DNA of 32,807 bases from Pseudoalteromonas rubra. GTDB taxonomy: Bacteria; Pseudomonadota; Gammaproteobacteria; Enterobacterales; Alteromonadaceae. Below, piece by piece: positions 1-6,687 of this stretch (positions are counted from its first letter, which is position 1; the number at the start of each line of letters is the position of its first letter). The position numbers and the translations under genes are program-made. The stretch spans positions 1 to 32,807 of the forward strand of contig NZ_PNCJ01000024.1 in the NCBI RefSeq assembly GCF_005887115.1. The letters run 5' to 3'. The notes below the pieces were generated by a model. The model worked only from the letters and a program-made list of their open reading frames with translations. It searched no databases and had not been told where the DNA came from.

Positions 1-1
1 A

Positions 2-382
2 CCGGTTGAAGTACAAGCTGAACCAGCTTCTGCTGGAGTCCAAGCTGAAGAAGCTCCGGCTACTGAAGCTCCGATTGAAGCACAAGCTGAACCAGCTGCT
101 GCTGAAGTCCAAGCTGAAGAAGCCCCAGCTGAAGCTGAAGAAGCACCGATTGCTGAACAAGCTACAGCGCAGACGGTATCAGTCCGCTCTCGTTATCAAT
201 ACGTCGCCGAAGCACCTATGACAAAAGCGACAGCTGATGATAGTGCCGATATTGCCATTTCAGTAACTGCCATGCCCGATTCCATGCGCGAAAAGGTAAG
301 TGATAGCGGCCAGGGCTCTGGCTCTAAGTCTCCTACAGCACGCGCAAGCTCAGCAATGGCGTCACCAGCCAGCTATGAGTAA
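2..382 (+). CDS. rne: Ribonuclease E, C-terminal tail (partial, 5' end outside window)
   Basis: Open from the window edge and ends at TAA 380-382. It encodes about 126 residues of a disordered Ala/Glu/Pro/Gln-rich tail, then a short conserved end containing YQYVAEAPMTKA. RNase E of related gammaproteobacteria ends with a similar APMTKA/APMTRA motif, which is the main basis for the call. The first part is an imperfect tandem repeat of about 23 residues (QAEPA...VQAEEAPA), with period 69 bases starting at bases 8 and 77. In RNase E this region is the scaffold for the RNA degradosome and lies outside the catalytic domain, which is not in the window. A terminator follows directly. The alternative is another acidic repeat protein such as a translation factor N-terminus, but the C-terminal position and motif favour RNase E. 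Confidence 0.75.
   Translation, partial: PVEVQAEPASAGVQAEEAPATEAPIEAQAEPAAAEVQAEEAPAEAEEAPIAEQATAQTVSVRSRYQYVAEAPMTKATADDSADIAISVTAMPDSMREKVSDSGQGSGSKSPTARASSAMASPASYE
8..145 (+). repeat. Imperfect 69-bp tandem repeat inside the rne tail
   Basis: GAAGTACAAGCTGAACCAGC at base 8 recurs with few changes at base 77, so the unit is 69 bases or 23 codons. The repeat keeps the reading frame and varies the length of the acidic, Pro/Ala-rich linker of the RNase E scaffold. Confidence 0.7.
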
Positions 383-398
383 GCGCTAAGCTACACGA

Positions 399-428
399 TA
401 AAAAGGGTCGCCTGTGCGGCCCTTTTTA
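399..428 (+). terminator. Rho-independent terminator of rne
   Basis: AAAAAGGGTCGC, loop CTGT, then GCGGCCCTTTTT, with one G-T wobble. The U-tract forms the 3' arm. It starts 17 bases after the stop codon of the RNase E tail. Confidence 0.85.
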
Positions 429-1068
429 ATGCCTTGAGATATGAATAGCACAGTAGAGATGTGGTTTCTAAATCGCGATGAAACCAAGCAGCCGAGACTA
501 TAAGCCCGAACAATCGAATTATGGCACCTCAATCAAGATATCTCGTGAAGACCCGGCAGACATAAAGGCAAACCGCACTAAACGACAAAAAGCCGAAAGC
601 TTAGGCTGTGTCCAAGTAAGCACAGGAAAACTCTCTCAGAAACCAACATCTGATACCAATTTGCTTAATTAAGTGTTCTATTTTGAGGCGAGAAAATAGG
701 GTCGATAACACCGCTCCCGCATCCCGCTACCGCTAAGGCACCTAAATCCATATAAGCGAGGCCAAAGTTTGCTAACTTATACCTTACTAAATGAAAGATT
801 TCTGACGCTGTTAGCGTCATATTTTCTCCGTCAGATTGAACATTTAATTAAGTGGAATTGGTATTGCACCTCTCTTTCAAAAAGAAAAACGGCTCACCTC
901 TTTGAGAAATCAACAGCTAAACAGCATGCTATCCGGCATCAATTCGAAGGATTAGTGAGCGGTACGGCAAGCATACTCTAGGAAGAGGGATCGTCGTGCG
1001 AAACTATAGTCAGAGGAGGTGGTACAGATAAGCAATTTAGTATATTTACAACACTACGAGAAGAAAAA
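429..1068. other. Gene-poor intergenic stretch holding a MITE-like repeat
   Basis: No credible coding region. The only clear structure is the repeat at 653-864. Short open frames at 478-672 and 769-981 lack a ribosome binding site and any recognisable protein character, and both run into the repeat. I see nothing interpretable in 429-652 and 865-1068. Confidence 0.6.
653..864 (+). repeat. MITE-like interspersed repeat, copy 1
   Basis: About 212 bp bounded by imperfect terminal inverted repeats: ATACCAATTTGCTTAATTAA on the left, and on the right a sequence whose complement begins ATACCAATTCCACTTAATTA. There is no coding capacity. A second copy in the same orientation lies at 8685-8905. Shared blocks include TTAAGTGTTCTATTTTGAGG, GTCGATAACACCG and GTTAGCG. 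An internal hairpin GACGCT-gtt-AGCGTC lies in the right half. Size, terminal repeats and intergenic position fit a non-autonomous miniature element. No transposase is in the window and no clear target duplication could be read. Confidence 0.7.
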
Positions 1069-1091
1069 TACCAGAATCGTTCATTCTGGTA
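1069..1091 (-). terminator. Terminator of the mltC-like gene (possibly bidirectional)
   Basis: Perfect 9-bp stem TACCAGAAT / ATTCTGGTA with loop CGTTC, 14 bases past the stop codon of the minus-strand transglycosylase gene. T-rich sequence follows on both strands (TTTTCTTC on minus, CTTCGTTTTT on plus), so it may stop transcription from both sides. Confidence 0.75.
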
Positions 1092-1104
1092 CTTCGTTTT
1101 TGAA

Positions 1105-2418
1105 TTAAATATACAGCTTTTCAGTCGCCAAGACTTTTTTCAGATAGCGACGAGTTTCATTGTAAGGTAACCCTTGCTGTAACGCTTCTAGCACACGCTC
1201 TGGAGACAAAGAGTTAATCACTCTTGCTGCGCGTTTAATATTACGCGAGCCATCCGCATTAAATACACTGGCGACGTTTCCTGCTCCCGTATTGTAAGCA
1301 GCAATCATACAATACTTACGGCTTAACGGATCTTTGATCGCGCTAAGATAACGATCATTGAGAAGGTGTAAGTAGGCCGTGCCTGCTTCGATATTATTAT
1401 CCACCACATAGAGATAAGGCGGGCTCATTGGTTCATCCAGTTTGTACAAGTAGCGATTGACGTCTACGCCGGCGCTGGTTGGTACTATCTGCATTAAACC
1501 AAATGCCGGAATATGCGATTTCGCCAGAGGATTAAAGTGGCTTTCAGTGTGCATGACAGCCAGCACAAGGCTGGTATCGATTTCAAAGCGCTCGCTTTGC
1601 TTTGCAATTTGACCTTGATACTCTGAAGCTCGTTTGTGTGCTAAGCCGTTTTTCGGCATTTTGATCCGCACCTGAGTCACTTGTTGAGGCTCAGTCTTCG
1701 AAATCTGTCTAACAGATTTTGTCAGGTTTTTGATACGCTTAGTAGCCAGCTCATCAAGTTCAGCTTTCTTTGTGGCCAACTTTTTGTTTGCGGCCTCAAC
1801 CAGTTGTGGCTCAGACTGCAATGCCAGTGCAGCATCGGCTTGTTGCTCTGCTAACTTTTTCTGTTCCTGTGTTTGTTGCTTGATCTGTGCTTTAGCGGCG
1901 ATGATAGACTTTACACGCAGACCATTGTCGATGGCGACCTGCTCTCTATGAGTCACTCCATCCGCCAATGATTCGCCACGGAGAAAAGACTGAAAGAGCG
2001 TATATTCTGTTTGACGAAACCTGTCTATGGCCCGAGAAACATCTTGTTCTGATACATGAGTGCCTGCATGGTGTCGTACACTGAGAATTATTTCATCATT
2101 CTCAAAGTCAACCTCTAACCGTTCCCGGTTATCGTCAGAATAGCTGACAAACTGACTTTGACTAGAAACTCTAGCCTCACCCCACTGCTGGATCAGTTTG
2201 TCACGAAACGCATCAAACTCCGCAAAATGTTGTTCAACATAGTCGTTAAACTCCTGCAGATGCTGCGCTTTGTAACGTTCAAATTCCGTTTGTTCTTGGG
2301 CGCTGGTGTCATAGGTTTGCATTGCCGCTTCCAGTTCATTAAACAAACTAGATGTACTGGCGACCGCTGCAGCGGCAGCAAACTGAGATGCAATCGTCAA
2401 TGCAAGTATGTTTTTCAC
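1105..2418 (-). CDS. MltC-like lytic murein transglycosylase (DUF3393 + SLT domain)
   Basis: A 437-residue exported peptidoglycan-cleaving enzyme. Residues 1-20 form a signal peptide (MKNILALTIASQFAAAAAVA) without a lipobox cysteine, so it is probably soluble in the periplasm, unlike lipoprotein MltC of E. coli. Residues ~45-140 match the DUF3393 N-terminal domain of MltC. Residues ~165-245 are Lys/Gln/Ala-rich and probably helical or coiled coil. Residues ~275-437 are the SLT lysozyme-like domain with the catalytic glutamate at E292 (TESHFNP), then FGLMQIVPTSAG and AAYNTGAGNV. The start is GTG preceded by AGGAG six bases upstream. It follows the LPP20 lipoprotein gene by 46 bases on the same strand and is probably cotranscribed with it. 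The lytic transglycosylase assignment is firm; the exact family name is less so, because the protein is longer than E. coli MltC. Confidence 0.88.
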   Translation of the reverse strand: MKNILALTIASQFAAAAAVASTSSLFNELEAAMQTYDTSAQEQTEFERYKAQHLQEFNDYVEQHFAEFDAFRDKLIQQWGEARVSSQSQFVSYSDDNRERLEVDFENDEIILSVRHHAGTHVSEQDVSRAIDRFRQTEYTLFQSFLRGESLADGVTHREQVAIDNGLRVKSIIAAKAQIKQQTQEQKKLAEQQADAALALQSEPQLVEAANKKLATKKAELDELATKRIKNLTKSVRQISKTEPQQVTQVRIKMPKNGLAHKRASEYQGQIAKQSERFEIDTSLVLAVMHTESHFNPLAKSHIPAFGLMQIVPTSAGVDVNRYLYKLDEPMSPPYLYVVDNNIEAGTAYLHLLNDRYLSAIKDPLSRKYCMIAAYNTGAGNVASVFNADGSRNIKRAARVINSLSPERVLEALQQGLPYNETRRYLKKVLATEKLYI

Positions 2419-2439
2419 AGCCCACTCCTGTCAATGAAC

Positions 2440-2459
2440 AGCGCACCAACTGGTGCGCT
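2440..2459 (-). promoter_or_regulatory. Intercistronic hairpin between lipoprotein and mltC-like gene
   Basis: AGCGCACC-AACT-GGTGCGCT is a perfect 8-bp GC-rich stem in the 46-base gap, just upstream of the AGGAG of the transglycosylase gene. There is no U-tract, so it is more likely an mRNA-stability or partial attenuation element than a full terminator. Confidence 0.5.
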
Positions 2460-2464
2460 TACTA

Positions 2465-3043
2465 TTAGTTTGTTAATCTGGCGATTTCTTTTTCCAGATC
2501 TTTTTCAGCTTTAAACGCTTTAAACTCTTGATACAAGAATTGTTCATCCTGAGGATTAATCTGCTTCTTGCTTTCTTTTACCAGGTCTTTAAACAAGCTT
2601 TTTGTCAGTGCTGGCGATAATGTCGTCAGTGCACAAAAATAATCCTTGCCACCAATCTCAACAACATCAGCTTTAATAACGCGAGAACCGTTTAAAGTTT
2701 GCTTTGTAAGTTGTTTGGAAACAGAGCTAAAAGTCGCACCAACAGTCGTCTCGTCGTTGGCATCAGTGCGATTAGAGAAGGTTTTGTCTAGCCCTTCGAT
2801 ACGTGTTTCAATTTGCTGAGCCAGTGCAAGCCTTGCATTAGCAACAGCCATTTTCTGATCAATCGAGATATTGCCAGAAAACTTTACGCAATCCGCAGCA
2901 GCAATGCCATTTTCAACGGCAGGGTTTAAGACCCAGTCGGGTATATTAATCTTCGACTCTGAAGCTGTTTTTTCTCCAGTCGAGCTACAGGCTGTTAACA
3001 TCCCTGCAACGAGCATAGTAGTAATAAGCGGTTTGATCTTCAT
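2465..3043 (-). CDS. LPP20-family outer-membrane lipoprotein
   Basis: A 192-residue lipoprotein. The signal peptide ends in a lipobox, LTAC at residues 16-19, with Ser-Ser following the cysteine, so outer-membrane sorting is expected. The mature part begins with a Thr/Ser-rich linker and then PDWVLNP, the usual entry to the LPP20 domain, followed by the ARLALAQQIETRIEG helix shared with the second LPP20 protein at 5524-6561. The C-terminal ~35 residues are Lys/Glu-rich and helical. The start ATG has GAAGGA seven bases upstream. It is first in a two-gene minus-strand unit with the transglycosylase and divergent from the COG3014 gene. The role of LPP20 proteins is poorly defined; some relatives (FlgP) are flagellar. 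No flagellar gene is nearby. Confidence 0.75.
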   Translation of the reverse strand: MKIKPLITTMLVAGMLTACSSTGEKTASESKINIPDWVLNPAVENGIAAADCVKFSGNISIDQKMAVANARLALAQQIETRIEGLDKTFSNRTDANDETTVGATFSSVSKQLTKQTLNGSRVIKADVVEIGGKDYFCALTTLSPALTKSLFKDLVKESKKQINPQDEQFLYQEFKAFKAEKDLEKEIARLTN

Positions 3044-3120
3044 GATATTGTCCTTCGAGCTATTGATTGCCTAAGCGATGATTTAAATTTAACAAAAGCC
3101 TGACTGCTTTACAGTAATAA

Positions 3121-3144
3121 ATTGTAAGAACGATTTCTTACAAT
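3121..3144. promoter_or_regulatory. Palindrome in the divergent envelope-gene promoter region
   Basis: ATTGTAAGA-acgatt-TCTTACAAT is a perfect 9-bp inverted repeat with a 6-bp spacer, about midway in the AT-rich 203-bp gap between the two divergent units. Its symmetry and position fit a dimeric regulator's operator. No cognate regulator can be named from the sequence. Confidence 0.45.
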
Positions 3145-3246
3145 ATTCAGCTTCAAAAAAAGCAAAATAATCTTTAAGTTAGTGCAAATATATCCAACTT
3201 TTTTGGTATAGTCACCGTAAACTTTATGACAAGCAAAGGAAGCGTA

Positions 3247-4956
3247 ATGCTATCTCTTTTCCGTACTCTGCATTATCGAGCTTGGTTAACAGTGACCCTG
3301 ATAGTGGTTCTGACAGGATGTAATTCAACACCCGCCAACAAAAATGCAATACTTTTCGCCCAGAACGGTCAATTTGGTCAAGCCAAGACAACAATTGAAA
3401 CGACCTACTCTGCAACAGGTAAAAACAAACTACTACGCTACCTTGAATTAGGCACTTTGTATCACCTGGAGCAACAATATGAACTGAGCAATGAGAACCT
3501 CGACACAGCCAAAGCGATCATTGAAGAGCAATATACTGTGAGCGTCTCCGAACAAGCTCTGGCGCTACTCAGCGGCCCCACATACACCACATTTTCAGGC
3601 AAAGAGTTCCATCGCCCGATGATCAACGTATTGAAGGCACTAAACTATAATGCTCTGGCAAACCTACACACAGATCAAAGACAGTACTATCTGGATGCCG
3701 CTCTGGTCGAAATGCGTCAACTCGACACTTACCTGTCGACACTGACCGATGAAACAGGTGGTTATGATGGCAAACCGAGCGGTGATGGACTCACCGACAA
3801 TGTTATGCGGATTTTACAGCCACTTCTGGCGCCGAACGACTTGCTGAAGGACATCACCTATAGAGATGATGCGTTTGCTCACTATATCAGCGGTATTTTG
3901 TATGAAAGCAGTAACGAATTAGATGCTGCCCGTATTCAGTATCAAAGAGCCGCTATCGCTTTTGAGCAAGGCTTTGCTGAGCAGTACGACTTAAGTAATA
4001 CAGTAACACAACAGGCTTATGCTGATTTAGCCCGAGTCATGCGTAAAGCCGGTGGTTATAGCAACGAGCTTAGCGCACTTGAAAAAAAGTGGGGCAGTAG
4101 CATTAGCAAAACAAAGCAAGCAGGCCCCCGTCTCACAGTGGTTCAAAATGCCGGTATTGGCCCACAGCGTAAAGAATTTAATTTGTTACTAAAGGCAGAT
4201 CATAATGCCAAAGCGCTGGTCGTCACTCCGATACTCTGGGGCACACCTGCAGAGCGAAAAGCTCAAATGTGGTGGTTTCAGATGCTATATGCAGATACCA
4301 GTTTATTCGACATGATCCAGAATTACGCGACCGGTGACCTGGGTGATGTTGCAATGGGAGCTTTAACCAAACGTCTGCCGTTAGGTGACTCACTTTGGCA
4401 AAGTGCCAAAACTGCGGGACTAATCGATGCACTTGAGCACGGCAGCCGTATTGCAGTGACATACCTGGAGCCGTTTGAACAAAAAATCGAGAAAACTGAA
4501 CTTTGGCTTGATGGCAAAAAAGTGACAGAGCTGGACACCTATCACTCTGTCAGCCTGCTGACCTTGCAAGACGCACTTAAAAATGCCAACACAGAGATGC
4601 AGATAGCGCTAACACGGGAGGTTGTCAAAGCCATGACGGCACATAAAGCGATACAGAGCACAGGTCTTCAGGCGTTTGATGGCTTTGCTAAGTTAGCAAC
4701 CAGCGTTGTTAACGCGGTTACAGCTGGGGCTGACTTACGCCAATGGCAGTCACTTCCATCACAAATTAAACTGGCACAAGTGCCTGTAACCTGGGGCACA
4801 GTCAATATTACGCTCAAAACTAAATTGCACTCTGGTAGAGTCATTGAGCAATCTGACACATTAGAAATCAAAGAAAATATGACGCTGTGGCATACTCGCA
4901 CTTTCATTGAAAGTGCTCAACCCTCAGCTCCATCAACTCTGTTTACAATGGAATAA
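3247..4956 (+). CDS. COG3014-family TPR-like lipoprotein
   Basis: A 569-residue lipoprotein of unknown function that I recognise as COG3014-like. The start chosen is ATG 3247, because AAAGGAAG lies just upstream and the signal peptide is then compact (MLSLFRTLHYRAW..., lipobox LTGC). An ATG at 3226 would add seven residues. The N-terminal half has TPR-like helical pairs: AILFAQNGQFGQAKTTIE, a second around LGTLYHLEQQYELSNENLD, and a third at ISGILYESSNELDAARIQYQ. The C-terminal half is predicted mixed alpha/beta with no recognised catalytic motif. Five bases separate it from lpoB. The order COG3014-LpoB-LPP20 recurs, as far as I recall, in marine gammaproteobacteria. A scaffold role in the envelope is an inference. 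Confidence 0.7.
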   Translation: MLSLFRTLHYRAWLTVTLIVVLTGCNSTPANKNAILFAQNGQFGQAKTTIETTYSATGKNKLLRYLELGTLYHLEQQYELSNENLDTAKAIIEEQYTVSVSEQALALLSGPTYTTFSGKEFHRPMINVLKALNYNALANLHTDQRQYYLDAALVEMRQLDTYLSTLTDETGGYDGKPSGDGLTDNVMRILQPLLAPNDLLKDITYRDDAFAHYISGILYESSNELDAARIQYQRAAIAFEQGFAEQYDLSNTVTQQAYADLARVMRKAGGYSNELSALEKKWGSSISKTKQAGPRLTVVQNAGIGPQRKEFNLLLKADHNAKALVVTPILWGTPAERKAQMWWFQMLYADTSLFDMIQNYATGDLGDVAMGALTKRLPLGDSLWQSAKTAGLIDALEHGSRIAVTYLEPFEQKIEKTELWLDGKKVTELDTYHSVSLLTLQDALKNANTEMQIALTREVVKAMTAHKAIQSTGLQAFDGFAKLATSVVNAVTAGADLRQWQSLPSQIKLAQVPVTWGTVNITLKTKLHSGRVIEQSDTLEIKENMTLWHTRTFIESAQPSAPSTLFTME

Positions 4957-4961
4957 TTGTT

Positions 4962-5576
4962 ATGAACTGTAAAACCACACTTTTAAAGCTAACTCCTTTG
5001 GTTGTTGCATGTAGCTTAGCCATCACTGGCTGCTCTTCAACAAAAGTACAAAGAGTAGATGCAAATCAAGAGGTTGCCCTTTCTGACAAGTGGAACGGCA
5101 AGGACTCGCAACTGGTTGCAGAGGCCATGATCAACGATATGTTGAGCTTTCCATGGGTTAACGATCACTTACAAAAAGAAGGCACACGTCCTGCTATTAT
5201 AATCCAGTCAGTACGCAACAAATCACATCAGCACATCGCAGTTGATACCTTTCTGAATGACCTTAAGCGTTCAATATTACGCAGCGGCCAGGCAGACTTT
5301 GTTGCGAACAAAGATGTTCGTCAGGAGATCCGCGATGAAAGAAAAGATCAGGAGCTGAATGCCAGCCTGGAAACACAAAATGAAATGGGCCAGGAACAAG
5401 GCGCAGATTATGCCCTGTCAGGCACCATCAACTCTTTCGTAGATCAGCAAGGCGGCGATCGCGTAACTTTCTATCAGGTTGACCTGAGATTGATCGATAT
5501 GACCACAAACCGTGAGGTATGGAATGGACAGAAGAAAATTCAAAAGCTGCAGGAGCGCTCGCGCTTTGGCTTCTAA
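4962..5576 (+). CDS. lpoB: Penicillin-binding protein activator LpoB-type lipoprotein
   Basis: A 204-residue lipoprotein with signal peptide and lipobox ITGC followed by Ser-Ser. The body matches the LpoB/YcfM domain: LVAEAMINDML, RPAIIIQSVRNKSHQHIAVDT, LRSGQADFV, GADYALSGTI, and the C-terminal VDLRLIDMTTNREVWNGQKK. In E. coli, LpoB is an outer-membrane lipoprotein that reaches through the periplasm to stimulate the synthase PBP1B. Here the linker between lipid anchor and domain is short (about 20-25 residues), so the reach may differ. The gene lies 5 bases after the COG3014 gene, and its last 53 bases overlap the next gene, so the three are translationally coupled. Family confident; the PBP partner is unknown. 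Confidence 0.85.
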   Translation: MNCKTTLLKLTPLVVACSLAITGCSSTKVQRVDANQEVALSDKWNGKDSQLVAEAMINDMLSFPWVNDHLQKEGTRPAIIIQSVRNKSHQHIAVDTFLNDLKRSILRSGQADFVANKDVRQEIRDERKDQELNASLETQNEMGQEQGADYALSGTINSFVDQQGGDRVTFYQVDLRLIDMTTNREVWNGQKKIQKLQERSRFGF

Positions 5577-6561
5577 CCCTTTGATCGCAACGCTGCTGAG
5601 TGTCGCAGTACTCAGCGGCTGCGGCGCTAATAATGCCAATCAGGCACCTGTTGACAACAAACCGGCATGGATCACTGCTATGCCAAGTTCCAGCTATATG
5701 ATTTATGGTGTTGGCAGCGCACAAAATACCGGCGATCTGCAACAGGCAAAACTGGCGGCACAGGAATCTGCCCGACTGGCACTGGCTAAGCAATTGAATG
5801 TAACTATCTCTGCAAATACCAGAATAGAGCAATCGGCCAGTGAAAAATCGATGCAATTTCATGTTGATGAACTGATTAACTCTCAAGTGCCTGATATTCA
5901 TTTGCAAGGTGTTAAAATTGAAGATGAATATATCAGTGCAGATCAACAAACCGTCTTTGCGCTAGCCGCTTTTAACCGCACCGAAGCTGCAATGCAAACG
6001 GAGCTAACTATTCGCGCACTCGATGAAGAAATTGCACAATTCAGATTGGCAACCAATGGAAGTAAATCTCGGCAGCTGAAACAAGCCGCAGTGCTTAAAG
6101 AGCTTTTGGTCAAGCGCAGCAAGCAAAATCGTTATTTGACCCAGCTGCAAGCCGCCCCCCTTGCTTTGCCTGAAGCTGTTCGAGCCAAGCAAGCTGAAGC
6201 CGATGCAATCATTAACGGTATCAGCTTTAGCATAGAGGGCGATAGTGAGGCACATCGCAAGGTTCGCGATATTTTAGCAAAAGCACTGAGCTCACAAGGA
6301 ATAAAAGTAACCACAGGAGATGCCGACTTTGCGCTCAAATTCACTGTTGACTGGCAAGATATGGAAAAAACCGGCACTTACTACAGCGTAGCAGAAAGCT
6401 ATCTGGTAGTGCTGGAAGACGGTGAAGAGCAGGCACACTTTAATACTAAAGTAAAAGCAGCTTCAAGCTATAAAGAGACCGCTAAAAGCAATGCAATGAC
6501 CAAACTAGCTGGCAAGTTAGGTACTCAACTGGCACAGTTTGTTGTCACTGGTAAATCCTAA
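5524..6561 (+). CDS. LPP20-family lipoprotein overlapping lpoB
   Basis: A 345-residue lipoprotein. The start chosen is ATG 5524, with GAGG six bases upstream inside lpoB; a GTG at 5512 and a TTG nearer the lpoB stop are alternatives. The signal peptide ends in lipobox LSGC. KPAWITAMPSSSYMIYGVGS and the ARLALAKQLNVTI helix are LPP20-family features, and ARLALA is shared with the LPP20 protein at 2465-3043. The region after residue ~150 carries a Lys/Arg-rich helix and then a second alpha/beta domain (EAHRKVRDILAKALSSQGIKV...FALKFTVDWQDM) that resembles the LpoB/TolB-N kind of fold; that similarity is an impression only. It is the last gene of the trio. Confidence 0.75.
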   Translation: MDRRKFKSCRSARALASNPLIATLLSVAVLSGCGANNANQAPVDNKPAWITAMPSSSYMIYGVGSAQNTGDLQQAKLAAQESARLALAKQLNVTISANTRIEQSASEKSMQFHVDELINSQVPDIHLQGVKIEDEYISADQQTVFALAAFNRTEAAMQTELTIRALDEEIAQFRLATNGSKSRQLKQAAVLKELLVKRSKQNRYLTQLQAAPLALPEAVRAKQAEADAIINGISFSIEGDSEAHRKVRDILAKALSSQGIKVTTGDADFALKFTVDWQDMEKTGTYYSVAESYLVVLEDGEEQAHFNTKVKAASSYKETAKSNAMTKLAGKLGTQLAQFVVTGKS

Positions 6562-6583
6562 GTTGAATGAGTCTTAACTTGTT

Positions 6584-6623
6584 CTGTCAGATTTGACTAA
6601 GAAAGCTTAATCAAATCTGACAG
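6584..6623. other. Long hairpin between convergent genes
   Basis: CTGTCAGATTTGA, one C-A mismatch, TAAG, loop AAAG, CTTA, then TCAAATCTGACAG: an 18-step stem with one mismatch in the 126-base gap between the LPP20 gene and the convergent HEAT-repeat gene. No U-tract follows on either strand, so it is not a canonical terminator, though it would fold in transcripts of both genes. Confidence 0.6.
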
Positions 6624-6687
6624 TATCGTATGTACCATTAACTGCCATTCAACTTTCCTGGTCTTCCCTGCTGAAAGTGGCTTGCCG

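Noticed and set aside
478..672. Open frame of 64 codons on the plus strand after rne
   Set aside because: No ribosome binding site, no hydrophobic core or family character, and its end lies inside the MITE-like repeat.
769..981. Open frame of 70 codons overlapping the first repeat
   Set aside because: Most of its first half is repeat sequence and the matching stretch of the second repeat copy does not keep the frame.
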